A stretch of DNA of 64,000 nucleotides, taken from positions 7,874,001 to 7,938,000 of the forward strand of contig NC_061143.1 of assembly GCF_905220365.1 (NCBI RefSeq), given 5' to 3'. The number at the start of each line of letters is the position of its first letter. The first letter of the stretch is position 1. The stretch comes from Vanessa cardui (Eukaryota > Arthropoda > Insecta > Lepidoptera > Nymphalidae). The notes under the pieces are model-generated. The model worked only from the letters and a program-made list of their open reading frames with translations, was not told where the DNA came from and searched no databases. The position numbers and the translations under genes are program-made. Positions 36,681 through 48,352 of the stretch are shown here, one piece after another.

Positions 36681-38137
36681 TAATATAAACTACATAAAGC
36701 ATAAGTTTAATAAAACACTCAGTTATAACCTCAGCATTTTTATAAATATAGTATCAACAGTAAGTATCGTTTCACTAATCATTATCTATGACGTAACATG
36801 TCAAGTGAAGGGAAACAATTATATGAAATCTAAAAACTATTGATCAATTAAAAGTACTTACGTCTAGCCATGACCCCACTTTAAATAATTGATCGAATAT
36901 TTAGCTACCTGGTTCAATCATTCGTTCGTTTTTTGTTTTTTAAATATTACTTGTTATTTTATTTGAGCGAAATTTTTATTTAAATGTAGTATCGTATGTT
37001 TAAAATAATAATCACTTATATTAGATTGAGATAAAAGTTTATAAGATACTCAGGTTTTTTTTTTAACTTCGTAACTTAGGTATGTTACTTATTTATGTTT
37101 TAACGATTCCTAATGTTTATGTAAACAACTCCAATGTTGATTTTAAAACACTACTACAAACATAACAGAAAATACAATATTTATAGATACAATAAGAGTA
37201 TAATAGTTATATTAGTTTGGCTAGAATTTTAAAAAGATTTTTCCAAAAATTATGATTAATCGTTTATCGAGGAAAGCAGAAATTATCGCTTTTTTATTAC
37301 AAGTATGTTCTTTCGTCGCTCTGACTGATATTGATAATAGTGACTAACCCCTGAGAATGACCTGTGCCGATAGTATAACAATGCTGTAGTCGAAAAACAG
37401 AAGTATACACAACCTCTCTTGCTGGTAACTTGTTAGCGGAGAGAAACCCAACTTTAAACCAAAAAATATTAACACTTTAAACTTACAAATTTCAGACTGT
37501 AGAAAACATATCGATATGGGCATTGGGCAACCATATTTTTTATTGGTCCAAGTTTTCAGAGTATCATAAACATATAGTTTAATAGAGAACGAAAATGTAT
37601 AGATAAAATTATGGATGTCATAAATTGCATATACAACACAAAATAGTCTAAAATAAAAAAACAAGATGTTAACAAACAAACGGTCAATCAACATAATGAT
37701 CAACCGCTGAGAGCTGGTCAATGAATGGTTTGTAATTAATAAAGTTAATTCATTCATTCATCAACAGAGTTAGAACTTGTTTAATTTGAAGCAATTTCTA
37801 TTTACGTATTGATTTTCTTCGATGATTTATTTTCACATAGTTAAGTATTTTATGAAAACAATTTAGAAATAAGTAAAACAGTTTCGTTTTATGATTAAGA
37901 AGAGTATTAATTTTAATATTCCATACAAATTGGACAACGTTATCTTCTTCCTAGCTAAATAGTTCTTTAAGCTAGGAGCTTGTCATTTACAATAACATTT
38001 TACCATCAATTTTGTTTATGACGTCATAGGAATATAAAACACTTTCTTCTTATATTGCTTACGTGTCGTAATCACCTAGACATTTTAACGCACCTAAAGT
38101 CGTTGTTCCTAATCACGAATATTCCCCACATTTTTTT

Positions 38138-38312
38138 TATTGATCGGTAGGCAAACTGACAAGTAAAATTAACCCGACATAACCAATACGCCATCAATAT
38201 TGAGAATTAAGATTGTATGTCCCTTGTGCCTGAAGGTACATTAGCTTACCCAACTTCAAATCAGAAGACAACAGTACTAAATATTGCTGTTTGACGGTAC
38301 AGAATATATGAT
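38138..38312 (-). repeat. family B repeat, old and partial
   Basis: ATGTCCCTTGTGCCTGAAGG, CAACTTCAAATCAGAAGACA and GCTGTTTGACGGTACAGAAT align with the inverted consensus at lower identity. Confidence 0.6.
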
Positions 38313-38510
38313 TATTTACTTAGGAGATTTAAGAGAGATTTATATTTAAGAGATATAGATTTGATTGGAGGTTTAAAAACTAACCGATGATACAGTACTA
38401 TAAGTCAGTATTTTAGACAAACAAAGAAGCAAGCATCGCGTCTATCCCCCTTTTTAACAAAGATGTATTGTAAAGAGAACATTTTCAAGAATTCCATACA
38501 AATAACTTAC

Positions 38511-38524
38511 TTCACATTTAACAT
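38511..38524 (-). CDS. dys: candidate first coding exon of dysfusion
   Basis: On the minus strand an ATG followed by TTA AAT GTG AA runs into a good donor (GTAAGT). The two leftover bases AA plus the G that opens the bHLH exon make a lysine codon, giving MLNVK joined to FDQGKSTKGASK. Upstream in the same frame there are 27 codons before a TGA, with no earlier ATG, so this would be the initiator. The base three before the ATG is G. The intron to the bHLH exon would be 5.3 kb. The evidence is only a correct phase, a consensus donor and an ATG, and 14 coding bases can occur by chance. If it is wrong, the true first exon lies elsewhere upstream. Confidence 0.42.
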
Positions 38525-40224
38525 TCCCACGTTGAAAAAGGACGAACGTTTGCAGTAAAGCTGGTAACCGAAGGGTTTAATCAGTGGCACAAAGCGGCTA
38601 TATCAATGAGTGCGTCCGTAAGGTCGGTTATTAGTTAATAAAAAGGCACACGCGATGTTTTTAAGTTCAAAGGCTCGAAAGGCGGTAAGTTTTGCTCGTA
38701 ATAATGTTATTGTGTTGCAAAAATGTTAATGATTTGTATATTAACGAAGTCTTTGGTATTGAAAACGTGGCTGAAGTAATTATTTCTAATTTATGAAGCC
38801 TTGTTTGTGAGTGCGTTTTGAACCGTATTAAGTTTATTAAAGGGACATTGATGATTTATGTATTTATAATTACATTGTATTTTAGTATGAATACGGTATC
38901 ATGTATAAAAATATGCTTAGTATTACATATCAAGTAAGTATAGTAAGTTTCAATGACGTGGTATTTCATTGTGGTAAATTGTTTTTTAGTTATGAAAATC
39001 GTTTATGGTTTTAATCCTACTGCATTTCTACAAGAACCTAAAACTATGCGTAGGCACAGACAGACTTGGGTCCAGCCATGGATTTTGGTAGGCGATGCAT
39101 TTCAGTCTTAAATATGTTTATGGAAATGACAGTGTTTTTTTTATTTTTTTTTTATTTTACATAAAACAGAACATATTTTAAGATGTGTACCTACAATGTT
39201 CAAATTCCGGATCGGAAAGAAGTATATCAATTTTCTTTTAAGAACTTTTAAATAGGATTCCAAAGTTAATAAAGTAATTAATTAATTTTGCTGTTGAAAC
39301 ACTTAGACTTTGTAGTAGTAGAGCAAAAAGCTTCATTAAAAGTATAGCATCTCGCTTTATTGCACCCACAAAAAGCCTGATATTTAGTTCGTAATTGTAT
39401 ATACTATAAATAAATAAAAGTGAAAACGTAACATAATAACTTTAACCGTATTAAATGTATCATAGTCACTAGCTAAGCTTGTTTAGCCGCAGTCTGACGT
39501 GGAAATTCCCCGTTTTTCCCACGCTGTACGCCAGCCGCCACAAAGGCGCTCAATAATTTAGGCAATTTTCCAATATCGGCCTGTCTGTGGTACAAGTTTG
39601 GCAATTAATTATAGACTGAGAACTAAAGAGTCGATATCTATCCTATTACATTGTACAGTTTAAGCAAAGACACCATTCGTTACAGTGTGTGTGCGTGTGT
39701 TTTTTCTCTGATAAATATCATTTGTACTCGTCGGTATTTGACCCAACTGATCCATTTGTAACTGTTTAATTTTTTTAGAAAATAAAAATTTACTAATTTT
39801 CATTAATTTTTAATTTACTATCAACATAAGTTGAATATTTTTTATAAATCATATTTATTTGTAACTTTTTATTAATAATATAATTATTTACATCTTACGT
39901 TTGCGATTTATTGTAACATTAGTTGGTATAATTTTATTAATGTTACCATATCCTTCTAGTAGGTTTTTTTTTATTTTAAATATAGAATGTTTATTCGCGC
40001 TTTACATGCACCACACACAAAAGCCATGTATAGAAACCGCAACAGCGTATCAGCGCAATGTACAAGGCCCTCGCATTACTACCTATGGTATTCTTCTATC
40101 TTCAAACTACTCTATAAATTCTAATTGTATGTTTCTTGAGATATCTTTTCTATTATAATATTGGAATACTTTTAAGTAAAATATATTTTATTTTAATATA
40201 TTATATAGATATAGCTATATAGCT

Positions 40225-40345
40225 GGTATAGATTTTTGCAAACCCATTTTGGTAGGTACCAACCACGTAGTACTCAGCATTGTTGTTTCAAGGGTGAGTG
40301 ATATAACTTCTTAGTTCTCAAGGTTGGCGGCACTTTTTTGGCATT
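40225..40345 (+). repeat. diverged family B fragment
   Basis: TTTTGGTAGGTACCAACCAC, AGTACTCAGCATTGTTGTTT and CTCAAGGTTGGCGGCAC match the plus-strand family B 5' half with deletions. Confidence 0.55.
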
Positions 40346-41857
40346 GGTTTGGACTGATATATTATATATATCGGACAGATATATTGGACAGTGGTTATCA
40401 GCTACCATCAGTTCATCATTTGCCTGCCCGTCTAAAGTCGTATCACTTACTTGAAACATATCTAACTCCTGTATAACATATTGCTTTCCTTAAAACTCTT
40501 TTAAAAAAAAACAATTTTACGATTCATTATTTCCATACAACGTAATCGATCGTATCGATCGAATCGAAACGTGATCGACGATTTTTTTATTAATAGAATA
40601 TACCTTTCTCAAAAAAACTTCTTATGAGTAAAAATTAATGCCTATTGGCACTTAAAATGATCACTGTATTGCATAATACTAAAAACAGTATCAGATTACA
40701 ATTTGCGCTTGAAATAGTCCGGTGCAATGTAATTATACATATATCACTATGTAATAAGTTAATTGGCAATGTAAACATTCTGTATTATTATAACGTACAA
40801 AGCATCACATGTTGCACTTGCTTCACATACTCCTTTATAAAGAGTTGATTATGATAGCTCCGTCTAACAATCGGCTTGGAAAGTGCGCTAAACGGAGCCC
40901 GGAGCGAGCAATTTCCTCACATCTCGCATCGTAGGAATTCTAGTCATAATAAGTGAGATCTACTCGACTTATGCTCGCCTGGTAGTGTTTCAAATTTAAC
41001 ACCGCCACTAACCGGTTCTGGAAAACGAAAGTTCCGAAATGTATTTAAATTTAACCTAAAAACGTTTATGGTACGGATATCGATTGCACACGAACAAATT
41101 TGTCCCGTTGAATTATTTTTGTTGCGTATGAATTATTTATATAAAAATATTTATTAACCGTTCGTGTAAAATGAGCCGTTATAAAATTATTTGAGCCAAA
41201 TTAAACAGTTGGAGTTTCGATTTATGGGTTCTGAATTCAAAAAACATAACCAAAATATTCTTTATTTAAGTGAGCACTTTTTAATCGTTATTTTATAGTG
41301 CTAGATTAAATGAAAGCCTCATGTTCGGAAAGTAGATTCTAGAAAAACTAGCAGCACAGTCAGTAGTAAAAAAAAACATTAAAACATTTACAAATATTGT
41401 CATTGAGCGATTAATGTTTTCACAGCTATTAGTTGGATGCTATTTAAATCTAAGAATATTATATGAGCAATTTAAATATAGCGTACGTATAAATTTCATT
41501 TTAGTTCAAGAGAAGTCGAATTACAAATTACAAGTTATCGATTTAATCAATGAAGAAATCCTTATAATTTGTTCAATAACATCATGCAAATATGAAACAA
41601 CTGAGACGAAATATAATGAGTAAGATAAAAATAAGTTTTAAAATATTCGTGAATAAGAAAACATCTTCTCTGCCCATTAAAATTAATAACAATTGTATTA
41701 AAATAGAACAATTTCAACAGAGCACATTTTCTGCTAATAGTTCATTTTGCTGCAAAAATAGGTTAGCATAGACGATGTTTTATTTCTTAATCGCACTTTG
41801 TTTATTTTGCAATATATTTAGACATGGTAACACTAATCATATTTACAATTATGTATG

Positions 41858-42198
41858 TACAGTCGGGTTAAAAAAAGGTTCGACACCTTAAGATCTATTT
41901 TCTTGTGCTCTGAAAGATATATGACATTGACAGACATATTTTGACAATTCAGTAGAAGACATCATATCTAATTTAATTTTGTAATGAAAATTGACAACTT
42001 TTACGATTTCATGTTGATATAGAACTCGACGTAGTCCAAAGATGTTACACTATTTTGAACCAAGTTTTCATACTATGTAAGTTGAATTTTATATGCAGTT
42101 GTCACTTTATTGCTTTAGTTTGAAAAGGTACTAAGAGTGTACCACTTGATAAACGAATGAATTTGAAAACTGACGAATGTTTTCTTACTCTGACTGTA
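41858..42198. mobile_element. Tc1/mariner-like MITE, about 340 bp
   Basis: Between two TA dinucleotides, the left end CAGTCGGGTTAAAAAAAG pairs with a right end that reads CAGTCAGAGTAAGAAAAC on the minus strand. This gives an imperfect terminal repeat of about 23 bases. CAGT ends with TA target duplication are the signature of Tc1/mariner. There is no transposase frame, so it is non-autonomous. Confidence 0.8.
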
Positions 42199-43224
42199 CA
42201 AATAAACTCCTAATACAAATTCGCTCGCATTAGCGGTCGGGTGACTAACGACCGCATTTGACACTGACTGCAATGGTCCGTGTTATTAGCAGTCAATTAA
42301 CCTTCGTCTGCCAGCCACTCGTGTTTACGGCCTTTTATTTGTTGAATATATTTTTTTGGTTAGGGAAAAATACTATTAAAATATTTTCTTTGTTAATCAA
42401 TTGGCAGCAACATAAATTACGCTGTGATGATTTCATAACACAGCAGTTTTTTTTGCGGCAACGGCGCACATTCTACAACTGTATCGTGTGTTTGTGTGTC
42501 TACAACTGTGTCGCACATATAATTGTGCGAAAGTTTGTGCGCTATCCCAATTCCCACGTGCACTCTATATATCCCCATTCGCATAAAACGATGCGGTTGC
42601 GAATTCCAAATAACAGGAAAAAGTCTACGCGCATGGCCAACGGATTTAATAGTTTTCCGAGACAGCAACAGACACATTTTCAACACCCCAACTCTCGGCT
42701 GCTACTGAGAATGACCCAGCTCCTGCAACCATGATCTCAGGATCTGCAGATCTCTAAACTAAAGCACTATAGATACACAGTGGAAATTCCCCGCCTACGT
42801 ACGAAGCGCTTCGAATCCACCTTTATCATTGGTACCGCTAAACTGGATGAAAGTATACCAGTCTGCCCGAGTGTCAGCTCTATTGTATGAATTTTCCGAT
42901 AGGTACAGCCTTGGTCTTCAAAGAGTTAACAGCTATATTCTAAGCGAGTCATCATCGTAGACCGTGTCGGTGCTTAGCATCAGGGAAGTCAATGGTCAAA
43001 CGCTAGCCTATTAAGGGTAAACAAAACTAGCCACTAGACCGTCATTCAAATTATATTACATAAAAATCGTTTCTCGTTTTTTTTTTTTATTTATTAAGAA
43101 ACTTTTTATTTGTTTTTTAATACAAGGAGCCTTTCTTGGACTAAATGATATTTGGTCAGGAATTATGTTTGTTTATATACTATTTATGTTTAATTTAGGA
43201 TTAATATTGTAATTTTGTTCAAAA

Positions 43225-43435
43225 TGTATTCGTCGCAATAATGGCCGTACAGATACGCAGAGCACCTTTATCACATGTTCTACGTCAATAAAGCACACGA
43301 AGACAAGTGAAGAGCAACAGGGTCAGTGCACGCACACACAATAGCCCCCTCATTAGTACGCCATTTGCATTCACTAATTATGGCGACACGGCAACTGCGG
43401 CGTCAACCTGTAGTGTCAGACTTACTTGTTTTTAG
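43225..43435. other. less AT-rich unique patch with octamer-like site
   Basis: Non-repeat DNA, GC-richer than its surroundings, with the octamer ATTTGCAT (43363-43370) five bases from a TAATTA homeodomain core (43375-43380). It has no reading frame with splice sites. Possible enhancer; unproven. Confidence 0.25.
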
Positions 43436-44324
43436 CAACTTGGGATATCTTTTACCTGGAATGTAATTGTGATAACGATAGACCAATATCCTATATATAT
43501 ACACATGTTTGTATTTATGTCATGTCAATCAATGAAAAAGTGTGATAAATAGATATTGTAAGTGTAATAAATATTTTTTTTTAAATTCGAATCTATTTTT
43601 TTTCTTCTGAATATAATAAGAAACTTAATATAGCAAAAATGAATAAAAAAATCATTTGTGATTTTACTTTAAACTAACGTATTGATATTATTTCATTTAA
43701 GTATAGGACTAATAATAAGCTCAACATAAGTAAAGTCACTCGAAAAAGCTAGTCAAATATAGTATACAATGTTTAAATATAAATTGATACAATTATACAT
43801 ACTTGTGAGATAATGCTTCCAATCTAATCGCACGAAACCTCAACGTCAGCTATAAACAATCTTCCTCTCATTATTCGTAATCCTTGACAGAAGTCTAACC
43901 CTTAATCGAAGATTAAAATTAGCTGTCGACTAAGGAATTATACACACTATCGATAAACAAGTTATTGGCACCTTATGTAAATCTATATATTAAATCATTT
44001 ATTTGATACTAACATTTTATTAATAATTTCTTGTAAAACTCTTTTTAGTTATTTTTAAATTACGTGAAACACCAAACTGCAGCAACTTACAGAACATATT
44101 GTATTCTAAAACATTTTCAGAAACATATTTTCTGGTATAAATTTAATGTAAACTAGTTTAGTATTTATGAAATCACAAAAAATATATAACCTCAATTGTT
44201 ATAGGCATGAACATTTTATTTCACAGTATTTTAACTGGCTGGAAATACATTGTATCAAACGTAGATTTAATGTGTTCCTTATTTAAAAATATAAAGACAA
44301 TTCTGTCGTGTATATTGTGTACAG

Positions 44325-44480
44325 GCGCCCTGCGGATTGCTGTCTGGTGGATTGTTTAACACCGCCTCTCATACATCGCCATTGCTTTATAATTGTTTTT
44401 CACGCTCATTAGGTGTAATTGAAATAAATCTTTTGTTTGATATTTATTTTTATGCATGCCGGTTACGAGTTATATCGTAC
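44325..44480. other. unique patch with homeodomain and T-box-like words
   Basis: CTCATTAGGTGTAATTGAAA (44405-44424) combines ATTA and AATT cores with an AGGTGT T-box-like half-site, next to TTTATAATTG. It is outside all repeat families. Possible enhancer only. Confidence 0.22.
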
Positions 44481-44599
44481 GGTGGACCACACAGATGCTA
44501 AGCTTTATTGTCGTGTAGATTTTTTATATCAGAATTATGGACGGATCATAATTACTGTGGAGTGTATATCATATAACAAAATAAAATGTTATACTATAT

Positions 44600-44665
44600 G
44601 TAACAGCATGTAAATTTCCGAAGGCTAAGATATTATACTGTCAATTGAAGAGAGGGTTTGTTATT
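44600..44665 (-). mobile_element. diverged SINE family S 3' fragment
   Basis: AACAGCATGTAAATTTCCGA and GAAGAGAGGGTTTGTTA resemble the inverted SINE end. Very short. Confidence 0.35.
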
Positions 44666-44720
44666 GCTTTGATGCATAAAGATGTGACAGATTATTATCT
44701 AAGTGTGAGTATACAGGTTT

Positions 44721-45230
44721 TCTTATGAGGTAGGAGGACGGTCTCTTGATAGAAAGACGTCACCATCGGCCGTAGACATTGACGCCGTAATATATTGAAT
44801 CATTCCTTACATCGCCAATATGACACCGACTTTGGGAACTAAGATTTGTATGTCCATTTTGCCTGTAGTTCTGATGGTAAGTGGCCACCATCACCCATAG
44901 ACAATGACGCTGTAAGAAATATTAACTATTCCTTACATCGTTAATGTGCCACCAACCTTGGGAACTAAGATGTTATGTCCCTTGTGCTTGTAGTTACACT
45001 GGCTCACTCACCCTTCAAACCGGAAAACAACAATATTGAGTACTGTTATTTGGCGGTAGAATAACTGATGAGTGGGCGGTACCTACTCAGACGGGCTTGC
45101 ACACAGCCATTCCACCAAGATTCTTAATCTTCAAACCAGAATGCAACAACAATCAGTAATTTTGTTTGGCCTTAGAATATCAGATGATTGGGTTATGCTT
45201 ACCCATAAACGTTTGCAAACCCATTGAGAA
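44721..45230 (-). repeat. old family B copy split by a younger family B copy
   Basis: Old sequence at 44721-44870 stops at GCCTGTAGTT and resumes at 45121 with CTTAATCTTCAAACCAGAAT, which is nearly where family B should continue. Between them (44871-45120) lies a much better preserved inverted family B copy that begins CTGATGGTAAGTGGCCACC and ends TTCCACCAAG. Confidence 0.85.
44871..45120 (-). repeat. young family B copy nested in an older one
   Basis: Close to consensus in all internal blocks. It lacks the last ~35 bases of the repeat 3' end (the part with TATGGTATAGGTTGGCGGAC). Confidence 0.88.
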
Positions 45231-45441
45231 TATTAAAACATACTTCAAGATGATACTTGCAATAATAACGATGAAATAATCAGCGGCTAAGTGCGTTTGT
45301 TGCGTAGATAGATAATGTGATAGATTATTATTCATAAAACATATACGATAAAAACGCAATATACAATCAAAAGTCATCAACGGCTTTTCGCTTGCTTTTG
45401 ATCTTTACACGATCATTCGTCACTCATAATTACGAGGAATA

Positions 45442-45470
45442 TGTACATACATACATACATACATACATAT
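45442..45470 (+). repeat. (ACAT)n microsatellite
   Basis: About seven tetranucleotide units. Confidence 0.85.
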
Positions 45471-45652
45471 TTAAAGAATTGTATTTACTTATAAGAAATA
45501 TATTCCAAATTAATCATAATTCAATTGAAATGGAATGAATAACAATTGAACTATATATTTCAAAAATGTTTAATTTTTACCTCTCTGATATAGATCTATT
45601 CGTTTACGAAGGCGCGCCCCTCCATATTTAATTAATTGTCGTCTTGTATTAT

Positions 45653-45942
45653 GAGCCATGGTGGCCCAGTGGTTAGATCGCGTGCATCTTAACCGATGAT
45701 TGCGGGTTCAAACCCAGAGAAGCACCACTGAACATACATGTTCTAAATTTGTGTTTATAATTCATCTAGTGCTCAACGGTGAAGGAAAACATTGTGAAGA
45801 AACCTGTATGAATCTAATTTCCACACCAAGTCGCATTAGAACAGCGTTGTGGAATATGTTCAGAAAATTCTCTCCAAACGGATAGGAGGCCTAGCCCAGC
45901 AGTGGGAAATTTACGGGATGTTGTGGTTTTTGTTGTTGTTTG
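45653..45942 (+). mobile_element. SINE family S with internal deletion
   Basis: The head GAGCCATGGTGGCCCAGTGG and the tail GGGAAATTTACGGGATGTTG are present. About 30 bases around the CCACATGTGTATTCCACC region are missing. Confidence 0.85.
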
Positions 45943-46511
45943 CATTAATTAGTATGTGTGTGACACTCGTACTTACAAGAGGTCTGTGTGTTTAAAATTA
46001 AGAGTACAGACAAACAAAATACCAATTAGATTATATTTGTTACGATGCGTTAAGATCGTCTGATGCTTCACGTCATAATCATATTCAGTGTTAAGTGGTG
46101 ATACTCACCGTTGATTACATTTGAATATTTGTATGCAAGCTTAATATGGTTACATTAAAGCTTTGTGTTCAAATATCCGTGACCTTGAATTATCGTTTAT
46201 AATCAGGAAGTAATACTTAACCACAAGACGATGTACATATTGTAATTATTGTATACAGTTTGCTTTGTGTTTTGGTCCAGTTTTTTTTTTCTTTACTCAA
46301 TTCGTTTGTGAGTAAATCCTATCTCTATAATGATAGCTATTAAGTAAGAACAAAACATTCAAAGCCAATACACATGCTGAACCACTATTATTAACACTTT
46401 ATTTTGTTATTATAGTTTTTGGGGCCGAAATTTCTTAATGAATAGAAATTTCAATCTTTATCAAAACATATAGTGTTCACGTGATCAATGTTTGGTTATG
46501 AGTAATCTTAT

Positions 46512-46745
46512 ATGCGGAGGAATGAGAGACATATTGTGAGGAAGGCCTTGAGCATGGATGTGGATGGATATAGAGGTAGATGGCGAGCAAGGAAACGATG
46601 GATGGATTGTTTGAAAGATGATATGGTTAGAAAGAATGTTACTTGTGAGATGACGTCTGGCAGAAAAGTATGGAAGGAGAAGGCATGCTGCGCCGACCCC
46701 AAGTAAAATTGGGATAAGGGCAAGAAGATGATGATGATGAGTAAA
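46512..46745 (+). pseudogene. RTE-type LINE, C-terminal coding remnant and 3' end
   Basis: From 46512 to the TAA at 46706 the frame reads GRWRARKRWMDCLKDDM and, further on, CEMTSGRKVWKEKACCADPK. This resembles the conserved end of RTE-clade reverse transcriptase polyproteins (an RW.D.VKDD-type motif, then W and a terminal ADP). A short 3' region with GGGATAAGGGCAAGAAG ends in TGA repeats, the usual RTE tail. Everything upstream (endonuclease and reverse transcriptase) is missing, so this is a dead 5'-truncated insertion although the remaining frame is intact. The ATG at 46512 is just the first methionine left, not a real start. Confidence 0.75.
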
Positions 46746-47460
46746 CATGTCTTGGAAGTTAAGATAAACATAAAGTAGTCTTAGGTTTCATTTGAGTAAA
46801 TGTGTACTTAATATAAAGAGTACTTCAGCGAAGGTAATCTTAAAAGTAAGCTTTATATGCTGACTGATAAATTGATTACACAAGTAAATATATTATATAT
46901 TTATATGTATATATATACTTCATTTAGGTAATTTATTGTATTATAAATACAAATACATTTCCCATTATTGCGTTCGATACAAATTTTCTCACGATGTTTT
47001 CAGGAGATATAATCTAAATTCGATTTGATCACATGAAATAGTCACGCTCACTTGCAAACCGCATGTTCTGCTAGTAAAAAGGTAGTAAGGTATTTCGAGT
47101 TTAAATTTAAATAAAATAAATTAGTCAGAGAGGGCAGTATACTATGACTCAACCAAAGTTATCCCATAATCATGAAAAACAAACTTAATTATGAGTCTTT
47201 TTACATAAAATATTTTATAGAAAAAAATACTGACATTTCCTAGTCGATTTGAGCGAGCACCCTTAAAGAGTAGTTACGTAATAATCTCCTGCGTATACAA
47301 TCACATATGTAGTCTTTATTCGTCACCACGCCTTTTAAAATATATTAAATTCTGAATAAATTTCAGAGGCACTGAAGTATAATTAAACTTTGAGTTGCTA
47401 AGAGCTCATACTGGATATAAAAATCAAACTAATCTATTGTAATAGTATAAAATAAACTTG

Positions 47461-47757
47461 CAGAGATGGCCCAGTTGTTAGAAAACTTGCATCTTAATCG
47501 ATGATTGCGGGTTCGAACCCAGGCAGGCAACGATGAATTTTCATGTGTTTAATTTGTGTTAACAATTTATCTCGTGCTCGGCGTTGAAGGAAAACATCGA
47601 GAGGAAACCTGCATGTGTCCAATCTCAAAATTCTGCCACATGTATATTCCACCAAACCGCATTGGAACAGCGTGGTGGAATATGTTCCCTTCCTTACAAA
47701 AGGAGAGGAGCCCTTAACCCAGCAGTGAGAAATTTACAGCCTGAGTTGTTGTTGTTG
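47461..47757 (+). mobile_element. SINE family S, 13-bp target duplication
   Basis: Full SINE from CAGAGATGGCCCAGTTGTTA to AAATTTACAGCCTGAGTTG plus GTT repeats. TAAAATAAACTTG flanks it at 47448-47460 and 47758-47770 without mismatch. Confidence 0.95.
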
Positions 47758-48352
47758 TAAAATAAACTTGAAATTCTTTTTTTATAATAGGTATGTATAT
47801 AAATTAATTATTACATATACTTCGCGATCGTAAACTTAGTAAGGCATCGAGGAAAATAATAACAAATAATAACTACAAATAATATAATTACGTTTCAGAC
47901 AAAAAATATCCAAAAAACATCCTACATACGTTGAATAATCATATTAGTTGGATGTTGTCTCTATTGTTCGGAGATTAGACGCCTGCTACAGACTGACACT
48001 ATTTGCTAAAGGTTAATTTATAAATTAGTCATCCAAAATCAAGGTTAAGGCGCATCACACAGCCATTGTTGTATAATTGACATGATTTGTACTACGTCAT
48101 TAGTATGAAAAGGTCTAATAGGTCTTTTTATAACATATTTCGTTATTATGTTCTAAACAAAGATAAGTTCTAATTACAGCTGACATTGATGATATGAGAG
48201 GTAGTATTAAAAGGTAGCCTTGATATAATAAATTATGTGTCACCAAATTGTAATACTAAGCAGTCTTTGTCCAACTAAATAGAACAAATAAAATGTATCA
48301 ATAAACCAATCATATCACCTAACTAACAGTTTTGTATTGTAGAAGAGAAGTT

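Larger units (their letters stand above)
33196..38510. other. intron or upstream DNA before the dysfusion bHLH exon
   Basis: If the candidate first exon is right, this is intron 1. It holds a family C fragment, a full SINE, a GGGTACC-type fragment, a family B copy and a diverged family B copy. The stretches 33196-35080, 35662-36130 and 36690-38130 show nothing recognisable. A 137-codon frame at 37344-37757 (minus) has no domain and AT-biased composition. Confidence 0.6.

Noticed and set aside
36848..36868. ATGGCTAGAC followed by GTAAGT on the minus strand as a dysfusion first exon
   Set aside because: In the phase needed by the bHLH exon it contains TAG immediately before the donor, so it cannot supply the start.
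37344..37757. 137-codon frame on the minus strand
   Set aside because: Rich in F, I, L and Y as expected from AT-rich noncoding DNA, with no motif I recognise.
38656..38690. Plus-strand ATGTTTTTAAGTTCAAAGG ending in a GTAAGT-like donor
   Set aside because: It would encode only about ten residues with no partner exon visible on the plus strand.
42258..42734. 158-codon frame on the plus strand
   Set aside because: No domain, low-complexity composition, no splice or conservation clues. The overlap with CAGCAACAGACACATTTTCA-type sequence suggests degraded repeat rather than a gene.
43420..43440. CTAAAAACAA followed by GTAAGT on the minus strand as a dysfusion first exon
   Set aside because: The phase fits, but an in-frame TAA lies upstream with no ATG between.
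45421..45480. Regulatory element at the ACAT tract
   Set aside because: Simple microsatellite.
46485..46771. Two minus-strand frames of 87 codons
   Set aside because: Shadows of the RTE coding remnant on the opposite strand.
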